Assembly: GCF_900683735.1 (NCBI RefSeq)
Contig: NZ_LR215979.1
Span: forward strand, 248,001 to 312,000
Direction: 5' to 3'
DNA from: Fusobacterium ulcerans ATCC 49185
GTDB taxonomy: Bacteria > Fusobacteriota > Fusobacteriia > Fusobacteriales > Fusobacteriaceae
DNA length: 64,000 bases
The position numbers were made by a program, and so were the translations under genes. Below are positions 1-7,715 of this stretch, in pieces. The stretch's first letter is position 1. Each line of letters begins with the position of its first letter. The notes under the pieces were generated by a model. It was not told the DNA's origin. It did no database searches and saw only the letters and a list, made by a program, of their open reading frames with translations.

Positions 1-474
1 GTAGCTTTAAAATTTAATGAAATGGTAAGAAATGGAGAAATAGGACCAGTTATGCTGGGAAGAGATCATCATGATGTATCAGGAACTGACTCACCATTTA
101 GAGAAACATCAAATATAAAAGATGGAAGTAATATAATGGCAGATATGGCAACTCAATGTTTTGCAGGAAATGCAGCAAGAGGAATGACTATGATAGCTCT
201 TCATAATGGTGGAGGAGTGGGAATAGGAAAATCTATCAATGGAGGATTTGGAATGGTTCTTGATGGGAGTCATAGGGTAGACGAAATACTTATGCAGGCA
301 ATGCCTTGGGACGTAATGGGAGGCGTAGCAAGAAGAGCATGGGCTAGAAATCCTCATTCAATAGAAACAGTAATTGAGTATAACAACAATAATAAAGGAA
401 CAGATCATATTACACTTCCATATATAGCCAGTGATGAATTAATAAAAAAACTTGTTGCTGAAAAAATAAAATAG
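1..474 (+). CDS. hutU: Urocanate hydratase, C-terminal part (cut by the window start)
   Basis: The reading frame is open from base 1 and encodes the last ~157 residues of urocanase, which converts urocanate to imidazolonepropionate with tightly bound NAD+ in histidine degradation. The visible part carries the conserved glycine-rich C-terminal block (GRDHHDVSGTDSPFRET, then LHNGGGVGIGKSINGGFG), which is very typical of the family. Full-length urocanases have roughly 550-680 residues, so most of the gene lies upstream. The next gene, imidazolonepropionase, starts 25 bp downstream and catalyses the following step, so the two form a hut operon. Confidence 0.95.
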   Translation, partial: VALKFNEMVRNGEIGPVMLGRDHHDVSGTDSPFRETSNIKDGSNIMADMATQCFAGNAARGMTMIALHNGGGVGIGKSINGGFGMVLDGSHRVDEILMQAMPWDVMGGVARRAWARNPHSIETVIEYNNNNKGTDHITLPYIASDELIKKLVAEKIK

Positions 475-499
475 AAAGTCATACAAGGTGGAGGAAAAA

Positions 500-1765
500 A
501 TGAAAGCAGATTTGCTATTATATAATATTGGAACTCTGGTAACTTCCAGAGAATTAGACAAAAAAGACTTTGGTAATACTATGGAAAATATAGAAATATT
601 AAAAAATGCTTATCTGGCTGTAGAAGATGGAAAAATACTTCAAATTGGAATAGGAGATGTTCCCCAAAATTTAAAATCAGAATGGACAAGAGTTATAGAT
701 GCAGAAGGAAAAGTAGTAACTCCTGGAATAATAGATTCACACACACATCTTGTACATTATGGGTCTAGAGAAAATGAACTTCCTATGAAATTAAAAGGAG
801 TGCCTTATCTTGAAATATTGAGAAATGGTGGTGGAATTCTCAGTACAGTAAAGGCTACAAGAAAGGCTACAAGATATGAACTTTTTGATAAAGCATATGA
901 AGTGTTAGACAGAATGCTTTGTTTTGGAGTAACTACAGTAGAAGCAAAAAGTGGATATGGACTTGATTTGGAAAATGAAATAAAGCAATTGGAAGTAAAT
1001 AAAAAGCTTGATGAAAAACACCCTATTGATATAGTTTCAACATTTATGGGGGCACATGCTATACCAGAAGAATTTAAAGGAAATACAGAAGGTTATATTG
1101 AAGAAATAATAAAAATGTTTCCTGTAATAAAGGAAAAGAAACTTGCAGAATTTTGTGATATTTTTTGTGAAGATGAAGTATTTTCAGTAGAAGAAAGCAG
1201 AAAAATATTGAATGAAGCTAAAAAACAGGGGTTTATGTTGAAAATACATGCTGATGAAATAGTATCTCTTGGTGGAGGAGAGCTAGCAGGAGAGGTTGGA
1301 GCTGTTTCTTCAGAGCATCTTATGGCAGTAAGTGATGAAGGAATAAAAAGTTTGGAAAAAAATGGTGTAATTGCTGATATTCTTCCTGCTACATCTTTTA
1401 ATCTAGGAAAAGCCTATGCTCCAGTAAGAAAGATGATTAATGAAGGAGTGAATGTAGCTGTTTCAACTGATTATAATCCAGGTTCATGTCCTTGTGAAAA
1501 TATGCAGCTGGTAATGCAGATATGCTCTTCCCAACTTAGAATGACTCCACCTGAAATATTTAAAGCTGTAACTCTTAATGGAGCAAGGGCAGTAAAAAGA
1601 GAAGACAGTATAGGGAGTCTTGAAATTGGAAAAAAGGCAGATTTTGTAATATTTGATACAAATAACCTAAATTATATATTCTATAATTTTGGAATAAATC
1701 ATGTGAAGGATGTATTTAAAGAAGGGAAACAAGTAGTAAAAAACAGACATATCTGCTATAAATAA
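500..1765 (+). CDS. hutI: Imidazolonepropionase
   Basis: This amidohydrolase-superfamily enzyme opens the imidazolone ring to N-formimino-L-glutamate, the third step of histidine breakdown in the cytoplasm. The product has 421 residues, the usual size. Visible metal-site motifs are the HxH in IDSHTHL (about residues 80-83), the histidine in FMGAHAIPEE, the histidine in KIHADEI and the aspartate in STDYNPGSCP. The frame could be extended to a GTG at 488, but the GGTGGAGG ribosome binding site lies inside that extension and is correctly spaced from the ATG at 500, so 500 is the start. It follows hutU closely and ends before a strong terminator. No hutH, hutG or ftcD is in the window. Confidence 0.95.
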   Translation: MKADLLLYNIGTLVTSRELDKKDFGNTMENIEILKNAYLAVEDGKILQIGIGDVPQNLKSEWTRVIDAEGKVVTPGIIDSHTHLVHYGSRENELPMKLKGVPYLEILRNGGGILSTVKATRKATRYELFDKAYEVLDRMLCFGVTTVEAKSGYGLDLENEIKQLEVNKKLDEKHPIDIVSTFMGAHAIPEEFKGNTEGYIEEIIKMFPVIKEKKLAEFCDIFCEDEVFSVEESRKILNEAKKQGFMLKIHADEIVSLGGGELAGEVGAVSSEHLMAVSDEGIKSLEKNGVIADILPATSFNLGKAYAPVRKMINEGVNVAVSTDYNPGSCPCENMQLVMQICSSQLRMTPPEIFKAVTLNGARAVKREDSIGSLEIGKKADFVIFDTNNLNYIFYNFGINHVKDVFKEGKQVVKNRHICYK

Positions 1766-1820
1766 AAAAAATTTTTTATTGTAGAATATCTTTAAAACAA
1801 AAAAATATCCATTATAATAA

Positions 1821-1857
1821 AAAAGGAGAATCAAAAGTTATTGGTTCTCCTTTTATT
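1821..1857 (+). terminator. Rho-independent terminator of the hut operon
   Basis: Perfect 10-bp arms AAAAGGAGAA / TTCTCCTTTT (1821-1830 and 1845-1854), extendable by three more pairs, are followed by a T-rich tract. It lies 56 bp after the hutI stop. Confidence 0.85.
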
Positions 1858-1904
1858 TTAGTGTAAAATAGAGAAGGGAGGAACAATATCAAGGGGATGA
1901 TTAT

Positions 1905-2216
1905 ATGTGGATATTTATTTTAATAATAAGTAATATGATAAATTTAGTACTGGGGTTTATTCTGCAGCCTTGGATGGAACTTTCATTTAGAACTATTAAT
2001 GGAAAGGCTATAGGAAATTATGAAATACTAGAATCAGAAATAAAAACATACATGGCATTAGGTTGGGCGACTGTGGTTGTATATATTGCTATATTTATTC
2101 TTTTTAATATAATATTTTTGAAACTGAGTAAATTAAAATTTTTTAAATATATAAAATATAACTGGATAGCTTTTGCTGTAGGAATTATAGTTTCTGTTAT
2201 TGGAAGAATGCTTTAA
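1905..2216 (+). CDS. Small three-helix membrane protein of unknown function
   Basis: This is a 103-residue protein that I do not recognise. It has three hydrophobic segments: residues ~2-24, ~50-73 and ~84-101. A short polar stretch (residues ~28-48) lies between the first two, and a Lys-rich turn (KLSKLKFFKYIKY) lies between the second and third. That pattern suggests a small integral inner-membrane protein. A GGGAGG lies 25 bp upstream and an AAGGGG closer to the ATG at 1905. The gene stands alone between two terminators, so it is probably monocistronic. Nothing in the context indicates function. Confidence 0.7.
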   Translation: MWIFILIISNMINLVLGFILQPWMELSFRTINGKAIGNYEILESEIKTYMALGWATVVVYIAIFILFNIIFLKLSKLKFFKYIKYNWIAFAVGIIVSVIGRML

Positions 2217-2227
2217 TAAAAATATTA

Positions 2228-2270
2228 AAGAGAAGATAAAAACCAAATAATTGTTTTTAAATCTTCTCCT
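2228..2270. terminator. Bidirectional terminator between convergent genes
   Basis: GAGAAGAT (2230-2237) pairs with ATCTTCTC (2261-2268), with further AAAAC/GTTTT pairing inside. A-rich and T-rich flanks allow termination in both directions, serving the small membrane protein and the PPOX-fold gene. Confidence 0.75.
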
Positions 2271-2277
2271 TATTTTC

Positions 2278-2694
2278 TTATAGAGTTATTTTGTATTCTT
2301 CATATTCCATTGTGATAGTAGCTTCTTTAAAAGAAATTTCATATAAGACAAGTTTATCTGCAAAGTTATCTATTATTTCTTTGTAATCAGGTATTTTTTC
2401 ACAAATTACCTGTTCAAAATCAGACATAGAGAGATCACTTTTTTTAACTATTCCACAATTTGTACGTACAAATTTTTCACTTTCTTTTGGAATAGTTGTA
2501 AAAGATACTTTATTGTTTTTTTCAAATTCTTTTGTTTTTACTTCATCTTTAAAAGTACCAAAATATAGAATATTTTTATCTGGACAGAAATAAAAACTTA
2601 CTATTCTGACATTTGGTATATCATTTACACTTGTAGCTAATGCAATATCAACCTGTTTTTCCATTATTTCATAAAATTCTTTAAGCAAATCCAT
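2278..2694 (-). CDS. Pyridoxamine 5'-phosphate oxidase-family (PPOX fold) flavoprotein
   Basis: This 138-residue protein looks like the small split-barrel FMN-binding proteins of the PNPOx-like family. It starts with a helical segment followed by VDIALATSVNDIPNVRIVSF, the typical first strands. The block ILYFGTFKDEVKTKEFEKN, then KVSFTTIP, matches the conserved core in which contact to the FMN phosphate is expected. The substrate cannot be predicted. Members act as flavin/heme reductases, FMN-binding antioxidants or uncharacterised oxidoreductases. It is transcribed divergently from a WYL regulator across a 115-bp gap holding two palindromes, so that regulator probably controls it. The start has a GGAGG site 6-7 bases upstream. 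Confidence 0.75.
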   Translation of the reverse strand: MDLLKEFYEIMEKQVDIALATSVNDIPNVRIVSFYFCPDKNILYFGTFKDEVKTKEFEKNNKVSFTTIPKESEKFVRTNCGIVKKSDLSMSDFEQVICEKIPDYKEIIDNFADKLVLYEISFKEATITMEYEEYKITL

Positions 2695-2720
2695 TTTTTA
2701 CCTCCATAAATTTTTTGTTT

Positions 2721-2775
2721 CAATAGATCTATTGTTACTTAAGTATAGCATTAAAAAGCTGACATCAGTATGTCA
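2721..2775. promoter_or_regulatory. Two palindromes in a divergent promoter region (candidate WYL-regulator operators)
   Basis: The 115-bp gap between the PPOX gene and the WYL regulator holds a perfect 14-bp palindrome CAATAGATCTATTG (2721-2734) and the dyad TGACAT-CAGT-ATGTCA (2760-2775). A leftward -10 candidate, TATACT on the minus strand (2742-2747), lies between them. The second dyad would therefore overlap the -35 region of the leftward promoter. Binding by the adjacent regulator is inference. Confidence 0.5.
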
Positions 2776-2809
2776 TAGTTTAAAAATAAAATTTAGGAAG
2801 TGATAAAAT

Positions 2810-3736
2810 TTGAAAATTGACAGACTCCTTTCTATTGTAATAGTACTTCTTGAGCAAAATAAAATAAGTGCAGCTAAATTAGCTGAGATGTTTGAAGTAA
2901 CTCCAAGGACTATTTATAGGGATATAGAAGCAATACAGGCAGCAGGAATACCCATTGTTACTTATGCTGGTGTCAATGGAGGTATTGGTATTTTAGAAAA
3001 ATATAAAATAGATAAAAAATTTTTTACTAAAGAAGATATAACTACCCTTATGACAGGATTAGGAAGTATATCTTCATCAGTTTCCAATGTTGAATTAAAT
3101 AAAGTGCTTACAAAATTACAAAGCCTTATTCCAGAAGAGCATATTCAGGAGATAAAGCTGAAATCAGGGCAGATAATAATTGATTTGACTACATGGAGCG
3201 GGAATAAGAAGCTCCAAAGTAATCTTAATAAAATAAAAGAAGCTTTAAATGAAAGAAAATATCTCGAGTTCCATTATTTAGATGGAAATGGAAGAAGTTC
3301 AAAAAGAAAAGTAGAACCTTATCAGCTTTTATGGAAAGAGGAAAAATGGTATATGAATAGTTATTGTATTTTAAGAAATGACTTTCGGCTTTTTAAACTG
3401 GCAAGGATTTCTCATTTGAAAGTACTTGAAGAAACGTTTTCTTTAAGAAAATTTGATATAAAGGATTTGGAAATGAACTGGATAGAAAAAAGGATAATAA
3501 ATATAAAACTTCTTGCTGATATTTCTCTAAAAGAAAGGATACTTGAAAGATGTGAAGAAGATAGAATAATTTATTGCAATGAAAATAAAATGATAGTTGA
3601 CTTTCCCTTTGTAGATGATGATTTTGATTATGAGGAACTTCTTAGTTATGGAAATAGATGTGAATGTCTGGAACCAGCAGAAGTACGAGAAAAACTTATA
3701 AAAATGATAAAAGATATGATGAAGGTGTATGAATAA
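2810..3736 (+). CDS. YafY-type transcriptional regulator (HTH + WYL domain)
   Basis: This 308-residue DeoR/YafY-like regulator has an N-terminal winged helix (residues ~5-60, with the recognition segment VTPRTIYRDIEAIQAAGIP). A central WYL ligand-sensing domain (~140-215) follows, including VEPYQLLWKEEKWYMNSYC and the downstream FRLFKLARI. The signature tripeptide is W-Y-M rather than W-Y-L. The C-terminal ~80 residues form the usual WYL-extension (WCX-like) region. Translation begins at a TTG with AGGAAG ~10 bases upstream. It is divergent from the PPOX flavoprotein and probably controls it. WYL domains sense nucleic-acid or nucleotide-like ligands in some characterised members, but the ligand here is unknown. 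Confidence 0.9.
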   Translation: MKIDRLLSIVIVLLEQNKISAAKLAEMFEVTPRTIYRDIEAIQAAGIPIVTYAGVNGGIGILEKYKIDKKFFTKEDITTLMTGLGSISSSVSNVELNKVLTKLQSLIPEEHIQEIKLKSGQIIIDLTTWSGNKKLQSNLNKIKEALNERKYLEFHYLDGNGRSSKRKVEPYQLLWKEEKWYMNSYCILRNDFRLFKLARISHLKVLEETFSLRKFDIKDLEMNWIEKRIINIKLLADISLKERILERCEEDRIIYCNENKMIVDFPFVDDDFDYEELLSYGNRCECLEPAEVREKLIKMIKDMMKVYE

Positions 3737-3741
3737 AAAAG

Positions 3742-3796
3742 GAGAATGACTTATTTCTAAGATTTACTTTAGTTTTTAGTCATTCTCATTTTTTTA
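3742..3796. terminator. Bidirectional terminator
   Basis: Perfect 10-bp arms GAGAATGACT (3742-3751) and AGTCATTCTC (3778-3787) are flanked by an A run on the left and a T run on the right. It lies between the convergent WYL regulator and permease genes. Confidence 0.85.
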
Positions 3797-3804
3797 GCTA
3801 TAAA

Positions 3805-5127
3805 TTAAAAGAAAATTTTTTGTCCAATAAAAGACCAAAGGAAAATATATACAAGAATAATCATAGAAACACACCAGCCTGAAATAAGCATAGCTTTAAT
3901 ATTTTTTGAACGTGCTATTCCCATTTGTCCAACCATGTTAGCAGTAGGATAAACATTTGTAGTTATTCTTGAAGCTGCAATAAGAGCAATAGCCCACATT
4001 TCCATAGGCAATCCTATTCTGTTTACAAGGTCTATAAACAGATCATTTGTGATTTTAAGCTGAGCAACAACAGCACCATCTACTCCAAATCCTCCTACTA
4101 AACTTCCCATCATCATAACAGTTAAAGAATTAGGATTAGGAAAAATGTTCAATAAGAATTTAGAAAGGGCTTCAAACCCACCACTTACAACTATCAAATT
4201 AATAAAAGGTTCAAGAAGTATAAATAGTAAATACATTTCTGTCATTTTTCCCATTCCCTGTGCCATTTCTCCAATTATTGCATCTAATTTCATTTTTGAA
4301 GATATACCTAAAATAAGAGCAAGAAGGATAATAAAAAGTATTACATAATTAGTTCCCTGTTTAGTAATTATTCCATATATTATAAATAAAAGAAAACTTA
4401 CAAGGAAAATAACAGTAGTTCGTTTTTGAGCAGCGCTAGGAGTAAATTCTTCCACTACTTCTATATTTTCATATTTTTCTCCTTTTGCTTTAGTACTTTT
4501 TTGTATTCTTTGTGCTACAAAATATGTAACTATTATCCAAATAATTCCATAAGGAATAGCAGCCCAGATCATCATTTTTCCATATGATAATCCAGTAATA
4601 GCCATAAGACCTATAACAGGTGGAGTAAAAGGTCCCCAAATTAAACCAGTTTCTCCCATTGCCTGAAATATCACTCCTACAGTACTTGGAGTAATTCCAA
4701 CAGCAGCAACAACTGGTATTATAATTGGAGCAATTATAGCATTACCACCTGCTAGTGTGCCTAGCAAAGCAACTATTACAAGAGAACAGATCATAGTAAC
4801 AACTATACCTTTTTTCTCACTATTTACTCCTATTTTGTTTACAATCCAATAAACAATTGTTTTAGCAACTCCACTTTTTGTCATTACATAACCAAGTCCA
4901 CTTCCTAACATGATTATAAGTCCTATTATTCCAAGGAAAGAACCAGTAGCTTTAGCAATCATAGTAGAAATGCTTGAAATAGACTGACCAGTGAGTATAC
5001 ATCCAGCAGTTAATCCAACAGCAACAGCAGTAGTGGCTTTATAACCTCTGAAAACAAGAAATAGATAAAGAACAAGAGGGATTAATCCCAAAAGTGATGG
5101 TGAATCAATAAGTGACCAGCTTCCCAT
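3805..5127 (-). CDS. NhaC/YuiF-like secondary transporter (ion transporter superfamily)
   Basis: This 440-residue polytopic protein has roughly 11-12 hydrophobic segments and a charged cytoplasmic loop near residues 210-235. Two re-entrant-like Gly/Ala-rich motifs occupy comparable places in the two halves: LLGTLAGGNAIIAPI and GSLVGGFGVDGAVVAQ. This is the layout of NhaC/GntP/CitM-type carriers. It is the last gene of an operon that begins with DUF3870 and an N-acyl-D-amino-acid deacylase, with a 15-bp gap to the deacylase. It therefore more likely brings in the deacylase substrate, or exports a product, than acts in bulk Na+/H+ exchange. The start has an AGGAGGAG site. The exact substrate is unknown. 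Confidence 0.7.
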   Translation of the reverse strand: MGSWSLIDSPSLLGLIPLVLYLFLVFRGYKATTAVAVGLTAGCILTGQSISSISTMIAKATGSFLGIIGLIIMLGSGLGYVMTKSGVAKTIVYWIVNKIGVNSEKKGIVVTMICSLVIVALLGTLAGGNAIIAPIIIPVVAAVGITPSTVGVIFQAMGETGLIWGPFTPPVIGLMAITGLSYGKMMIWAAIPYGIIWIIVTYFVAQRIQKSTKAKGEKYENIEVVEEFTPSAAQKRTTVIFLVSFLLFIIYGIITKQGTNYVILFIILLALILGISSKMKLDAIIGEMAQGMGKMTEMYLLFILLEPFINLIVVSGGFEALSKFLLNIFPNPNSLTVMMMGSLVGGFGVDGAVVAQLKITNDLFIDLVNRIGLPMEMWAIALIAASRITTNVYPTANMVGQMGIARSKNIKAMLISGWCVSMIILVYIFLWSFIGQKIFF

Positions 5128-5142
5128 AAAATCTCCTCCTAA

Positions 5143-6720
5143 TTAAATTATTTTTCCATTAGTTACTTGATTGTAAATTCCATTTGCTACAGTTATTTTT
5201 CCATTAACTATTACATATTCTATTCCAGAAGGCTTTTCAAAAGGATTAGTAAAAGTAGAGTTATCTTTTACTTTTTCAAAATCAAATATAGTTATATCAG
5301 CAAAAGCTTCCTCTTTAATTATACCTCTATTCTTTATATTAAAGACTTTAGATGGAAGTAATGTTATTTTTTTAAGAGCATCTTCAAGAGAAAGAATATT
5401 TTGTTCTCTTACTATTTCTAAAAATTTTGGAAAAGTACCAAAATTTCTAGGATGAGGAAAACCAAATCCTTCTGGAGTTTCTACTGGATAAGAATACCCA
5501 TCACTTGCTATTATTCCATACTTTTGCTTCATTATATTTTCTACATCATTTTCACTCATTGAGAAATAAATAGCACTGATTTTTCCAGTAGATTCTTTTA
5601 TAAGTTTGACAACACACTGTTCTGGAGAAATGTTCCACATTTTACTTATTTCTAATAGATTTTTTCCTTCAGCCTCTTTAAATTTTTCTATAACAGAAGC
5701 TACAACAACCCTATCAGCTCCACCTCTTTTTTCTATTTTATCATTAATTTGACCAAGAAGAGATTTATCATTAATATCTAATCCTTCAATCATAGCTTCC
5801 AGTCCAACTACAAATAAGTTAGAAGGGATAAGTACAAATAAGCTTGTAGCAGAAGCAATATAAGGATATTGGTCAAAAGATATTTGAATGCCATTTTTTC
5901 TAGCTTCATCTAACATTTCTATCAATTTATCAGAAGTATTCCATAGTGGTTTATACATTATTTTAAAATGAGATATTTCAACTTTTGCACCGCTTTCTTT
6001 AGCAATAAGAAGGATTTCTTTAACTGATTCCAGAATCTTTTCTCCTTCATTTCTCATATGAAAAACAGCTATTTTGTCATATTTTTTTATAACTTTCAGC
6101 ATTTCTATTATTTCTTTAGTATAAGTAAAGGAACCAGGTGGATAAATAAGTCCAAAGGAAATTCCATATGCACCAGATTTTAATTCTTCTTCTAAAAGAA
6201 GCTGCATTTTTTTTATTTCTTCAAAAGAGGCTTCTCTGTCATCAAATCCCATGACAGCTATTCTAACAGCACCCCCTCCAATAAGATATCCTTGATTTAT
6301 ATTGAAAGGATAATCTTTCATTAAATTTTTTAATTTGCTGAGTGAATTGATATTTTCAAAATCAAAATTTCTGTTTGTTACAGAAAGATTATCATTCATA
6401 TATTTTCTTGTAAGTTCTACAGTTTCTTTTGAAGAAGGAACAGGACCAATTCCGCAGTTTCCATTTATTTCAGTAGTAACCCCCTGATAAAGTTTACTAT
6501 TATAATTTCTCCCTAATAAAGGAATAAGATCAGAATGTCCATGAATATCAATAAAACCAGGAGATACGTATTTATTAGAAGCATCAATGATTTTTTTACC
6601 TGTAATAGGTAATTCAGTTATGATAGAAATTTTGTCATTGGTAATACCAATATTTGCTTTTTTAATAATCCCATCACTGCCACTAAAAACTTTCCCATTT
6701 AAAATTACTAAATCATACAT
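5143..6720 (-). CDS. N-acyl-D-amino-acid deacylase (D-aminoacylase family)
   Basis: This 525-residue amidohydrolase-superfamily enzyme is predicted to hydrolyse N-acyl-D-amino acids to the free D-amino acid and a carboxylate in the cytoplasm. The N-terminal beta domain leads into the metal motif FIDIHGHSD. The GVTTEINGNCGIGPVP segment follows, with the family's conserved cysteine. Further on are the His motif AVFHMRNEG, HFKIMYKP, and the aspartate/glycine block IIASDGYSYP near the C terminus. The frame remains open upstream to 6831, but the GGGGGA ribosome binding site next to the ATG at 6720, where family homology begins (MYDLVILNGKVF), sets the start. A second, diverged copy lies at 22595-24181. 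The side-chain specificity (D-Glu, D-Asp or neutral) cannot be read from sequence. Confidence 0.88.
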   Translation of the reverse strand: MYDLVILNGKVFSGSDGIIKKANIGITNDKISIITELPITGKKIIDASNKYVSPGFIDIHGHSDLIPLLGRNYNSKLYQGVTTEINGNCGIGPVPSSKETVELTRKYMNDNLSVTNRNFDFENINSLSKLKNLMKDYPFNINQGYLIGGGAVRIAVMGFDDREASFEEIKKMQLLLEEELKSGAYGISFGLIYPPGSFTYTKEIIEMLKVIKKYDKIAVFHMRNEGEKILESVKEILLIAKESGAKVEISHFKIMYKPLWNTSDKLIEMLDEARKNGIQISFDQYPYIASATSLFVLIPSNLFVVGLEAMIEGLDINDKSLLGQINDKIEKRGGADRVVVASVIEKFKEAEGKNLLEISKMWNISPEQCVVKLIKESTGKISAIYFSMSENDVENIMKQKYGIIASDGYSYPVETPEGFGFPHPRNFGTFPKFLEIVREQNILSLEDALKKITLLPSKVFNIKNRGIIKEEAFADITIFDFEKVKDNSTFTNPFEKPSGIEYVIVNGKITVANGIYNQVTNGKII

Positions 6721-6827
6721 AGAGCATTCCCCCTTATAAAAATAAAAAAATCCAAAATCCAACCTAGTACAATTTACAGGTGGAATTTCGGACCTCATTT
6801 GCGTGAACAAGTAAGTGTATAAAATTC

Positions 6828-7142
6828 TCAATGAATATTTTCATATTTTTTTAAAGCGTCTTTATAAGCTATAATAAGTGCTTTTTGTGATCTTCCAAAA
6901 TATTTATTTTCAAATTCTTTAATAATAACATCTTGATCTTTTATAAAATTTTTTCCTATGAGTAAAGATTTGATAAATCTATTACTTAATTCTAGAATCA
7001 TTGTTACTTCTACATCAACTATTTCATTTGTATTTTTATCAAGAAGAAACCCAACAAATAACATATTGTAATTTTTAGTTATAGCATTATCAAAGTTTGT
7101 TTTAGAAACACCTAAAATATATATACAATTATTATTTATCAT
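6828..7142 (-). CDS. DUF3870 domain protein
   Basis: This 104-residue protein matches the DUF3870 family in length and pattern. It has an N-terminal beta strand (YILGVSKTNFDNAITK), the stretch LLDKNTNEIVDVEVTMILELSNRFI, and a C-terminal block YFGRSQKALIIAYKDALKKYE. The SQKA (residues ~88-91) near an invariant Tyr/Gly is the most conserved part. The family has no assigned activity; members usually sit beside amidohydrolases and amino-acid transporters. Here it is the first gene of the operon with the deacylase and permease, behind a near-consensus promoter. A role as a small sensor or accessory enzyme for the D-amino-acid pathway is only inference. Confidence 0.75.
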   Translation of the reverse strand: MINNNCIYILGVSKTNFDNAITKNYNMLFVGFLLDKNTNEIVDVEVTMILELSNRFIKSLLIGKNFIKDQDVIIKEFENKYFGRSQKALIIAYKDALKKYENIH

Positions 7143-7226
7143 AATTGATTCAACTCCAGTAATTATATTTTAAATTAATTATTTTTTAAAAACCTATAAA
7201 GAGCTTATATACTTTTTTCTAATCTA

Positions 7227-7254
7227 ATTATATAACATTTTTTTTGTTTGTCAA
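7227..7254 (-). promoter_or_regulatory. Sigma-70 type promoter of the DUF3870-deacylase-permease operon
   Basis: On the minus strand TTGACA (complement of 7249-7254) and TATAAT (complement of 7227-7232) are separated by 16 bp. Both hexamers match the consensus. The predicted 5' leader before DUF3870 is about 80 bases. Confidence 0.8.
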
Positions 7255-7266
7255 TGAAATAATAAA

Positions 7267-7306
7267 AAAATGGAGGAAATCCAACTGTTGAATTTCTCCC
7301 CATTTT
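7267..7306 (-). terminator. Terminator of the dpaL-ygeY-hydA-ridA operon
   Basis: An imperfect hairpin (AAAATGGAGGAAATcCAAC against GTTGaATTTCTCCcCATTTT) lies 13 bp after the ridA stop, followed on the minus strand by a T-rich run. Confidence 0.8.
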
Positions 7307-7318
7307 AATCATATATCA

Positions 7319-7696
7319 CTATTTTACAGCAATAACTTCTATTTCAACTTTTACATCTTTTGGAAGTCTAGCAACTTCTACACATGCTCTTGCAGGTTTT
7401 ACATCTCCAAGATATTCAGCATAAACTTCATTTACAGCTGCGAAATCATTCATATCTTTAATAAATACTCCAGCTCTTACTACATCTTTAAAAGTATATC
7501 CAGCAGCTTCAAGTATAGCTTTAATATTTTCTAGAGATTGTTTAGTTTGAGCTTTTACACAGTCAGAAACTAGAGTCATTGTTTCAGGAACAAATGGAAT
7601 TTGTCCAGATACATAAAGAGTTCCATTAACTTCAATAGCTTGTGAGTATGGTCCTAAAGCAGCAGGTGCTTTTTCAGTGTGAATTATTTTTTTCAT
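7319..7696 (-). CDS. ridA: RidA-family enamine/imine deaminase
   Basis: This 125-residue protein is a classic RidA (YjgF/YER057c/UK114). It speeds hydrolysis of reactive 2-aminoacrylate and related enamine/imine intermediates to 2-oxo acids. It shows [30 protein letters not shown] at the N terminus. The catalytic arginine is in [14 protein letters not shown] (about residue 104), and the conserved glutamate sits in the C-terminal EIEVIAVK. Being the last gene of an operon that starts with diaminopropionate ammonia-lyase makes sense, because that lyase releases 2-aminoacrylate. This is an informative local pairing of a producer of a toxic enamine with its scavenger. Confidence 0.95.
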   Translation of the reverse strand: MKKIIHTEKAPAALGPYSQAIEVNGTLYVSGQIPFVPETMTLVSDCVKAQTKQSLENIKAILEAAGYTFKDVVRAGVFIKDMNDFAAVNEVYAEYLGDVKPARACVEVARLPKDVKVEIEVIAVK

Positions 7697-7715
7697 TAAT
7701 TTTTCCTCCTAGATT

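Noticed and set aside
6721-6831. 37-residue N-terminal extension of the first D-aminoacylase
   Set aside because: The family N terminus and a GGGGGA site both point to the ATG at 6720; the extension shows no signal peptide or homology.
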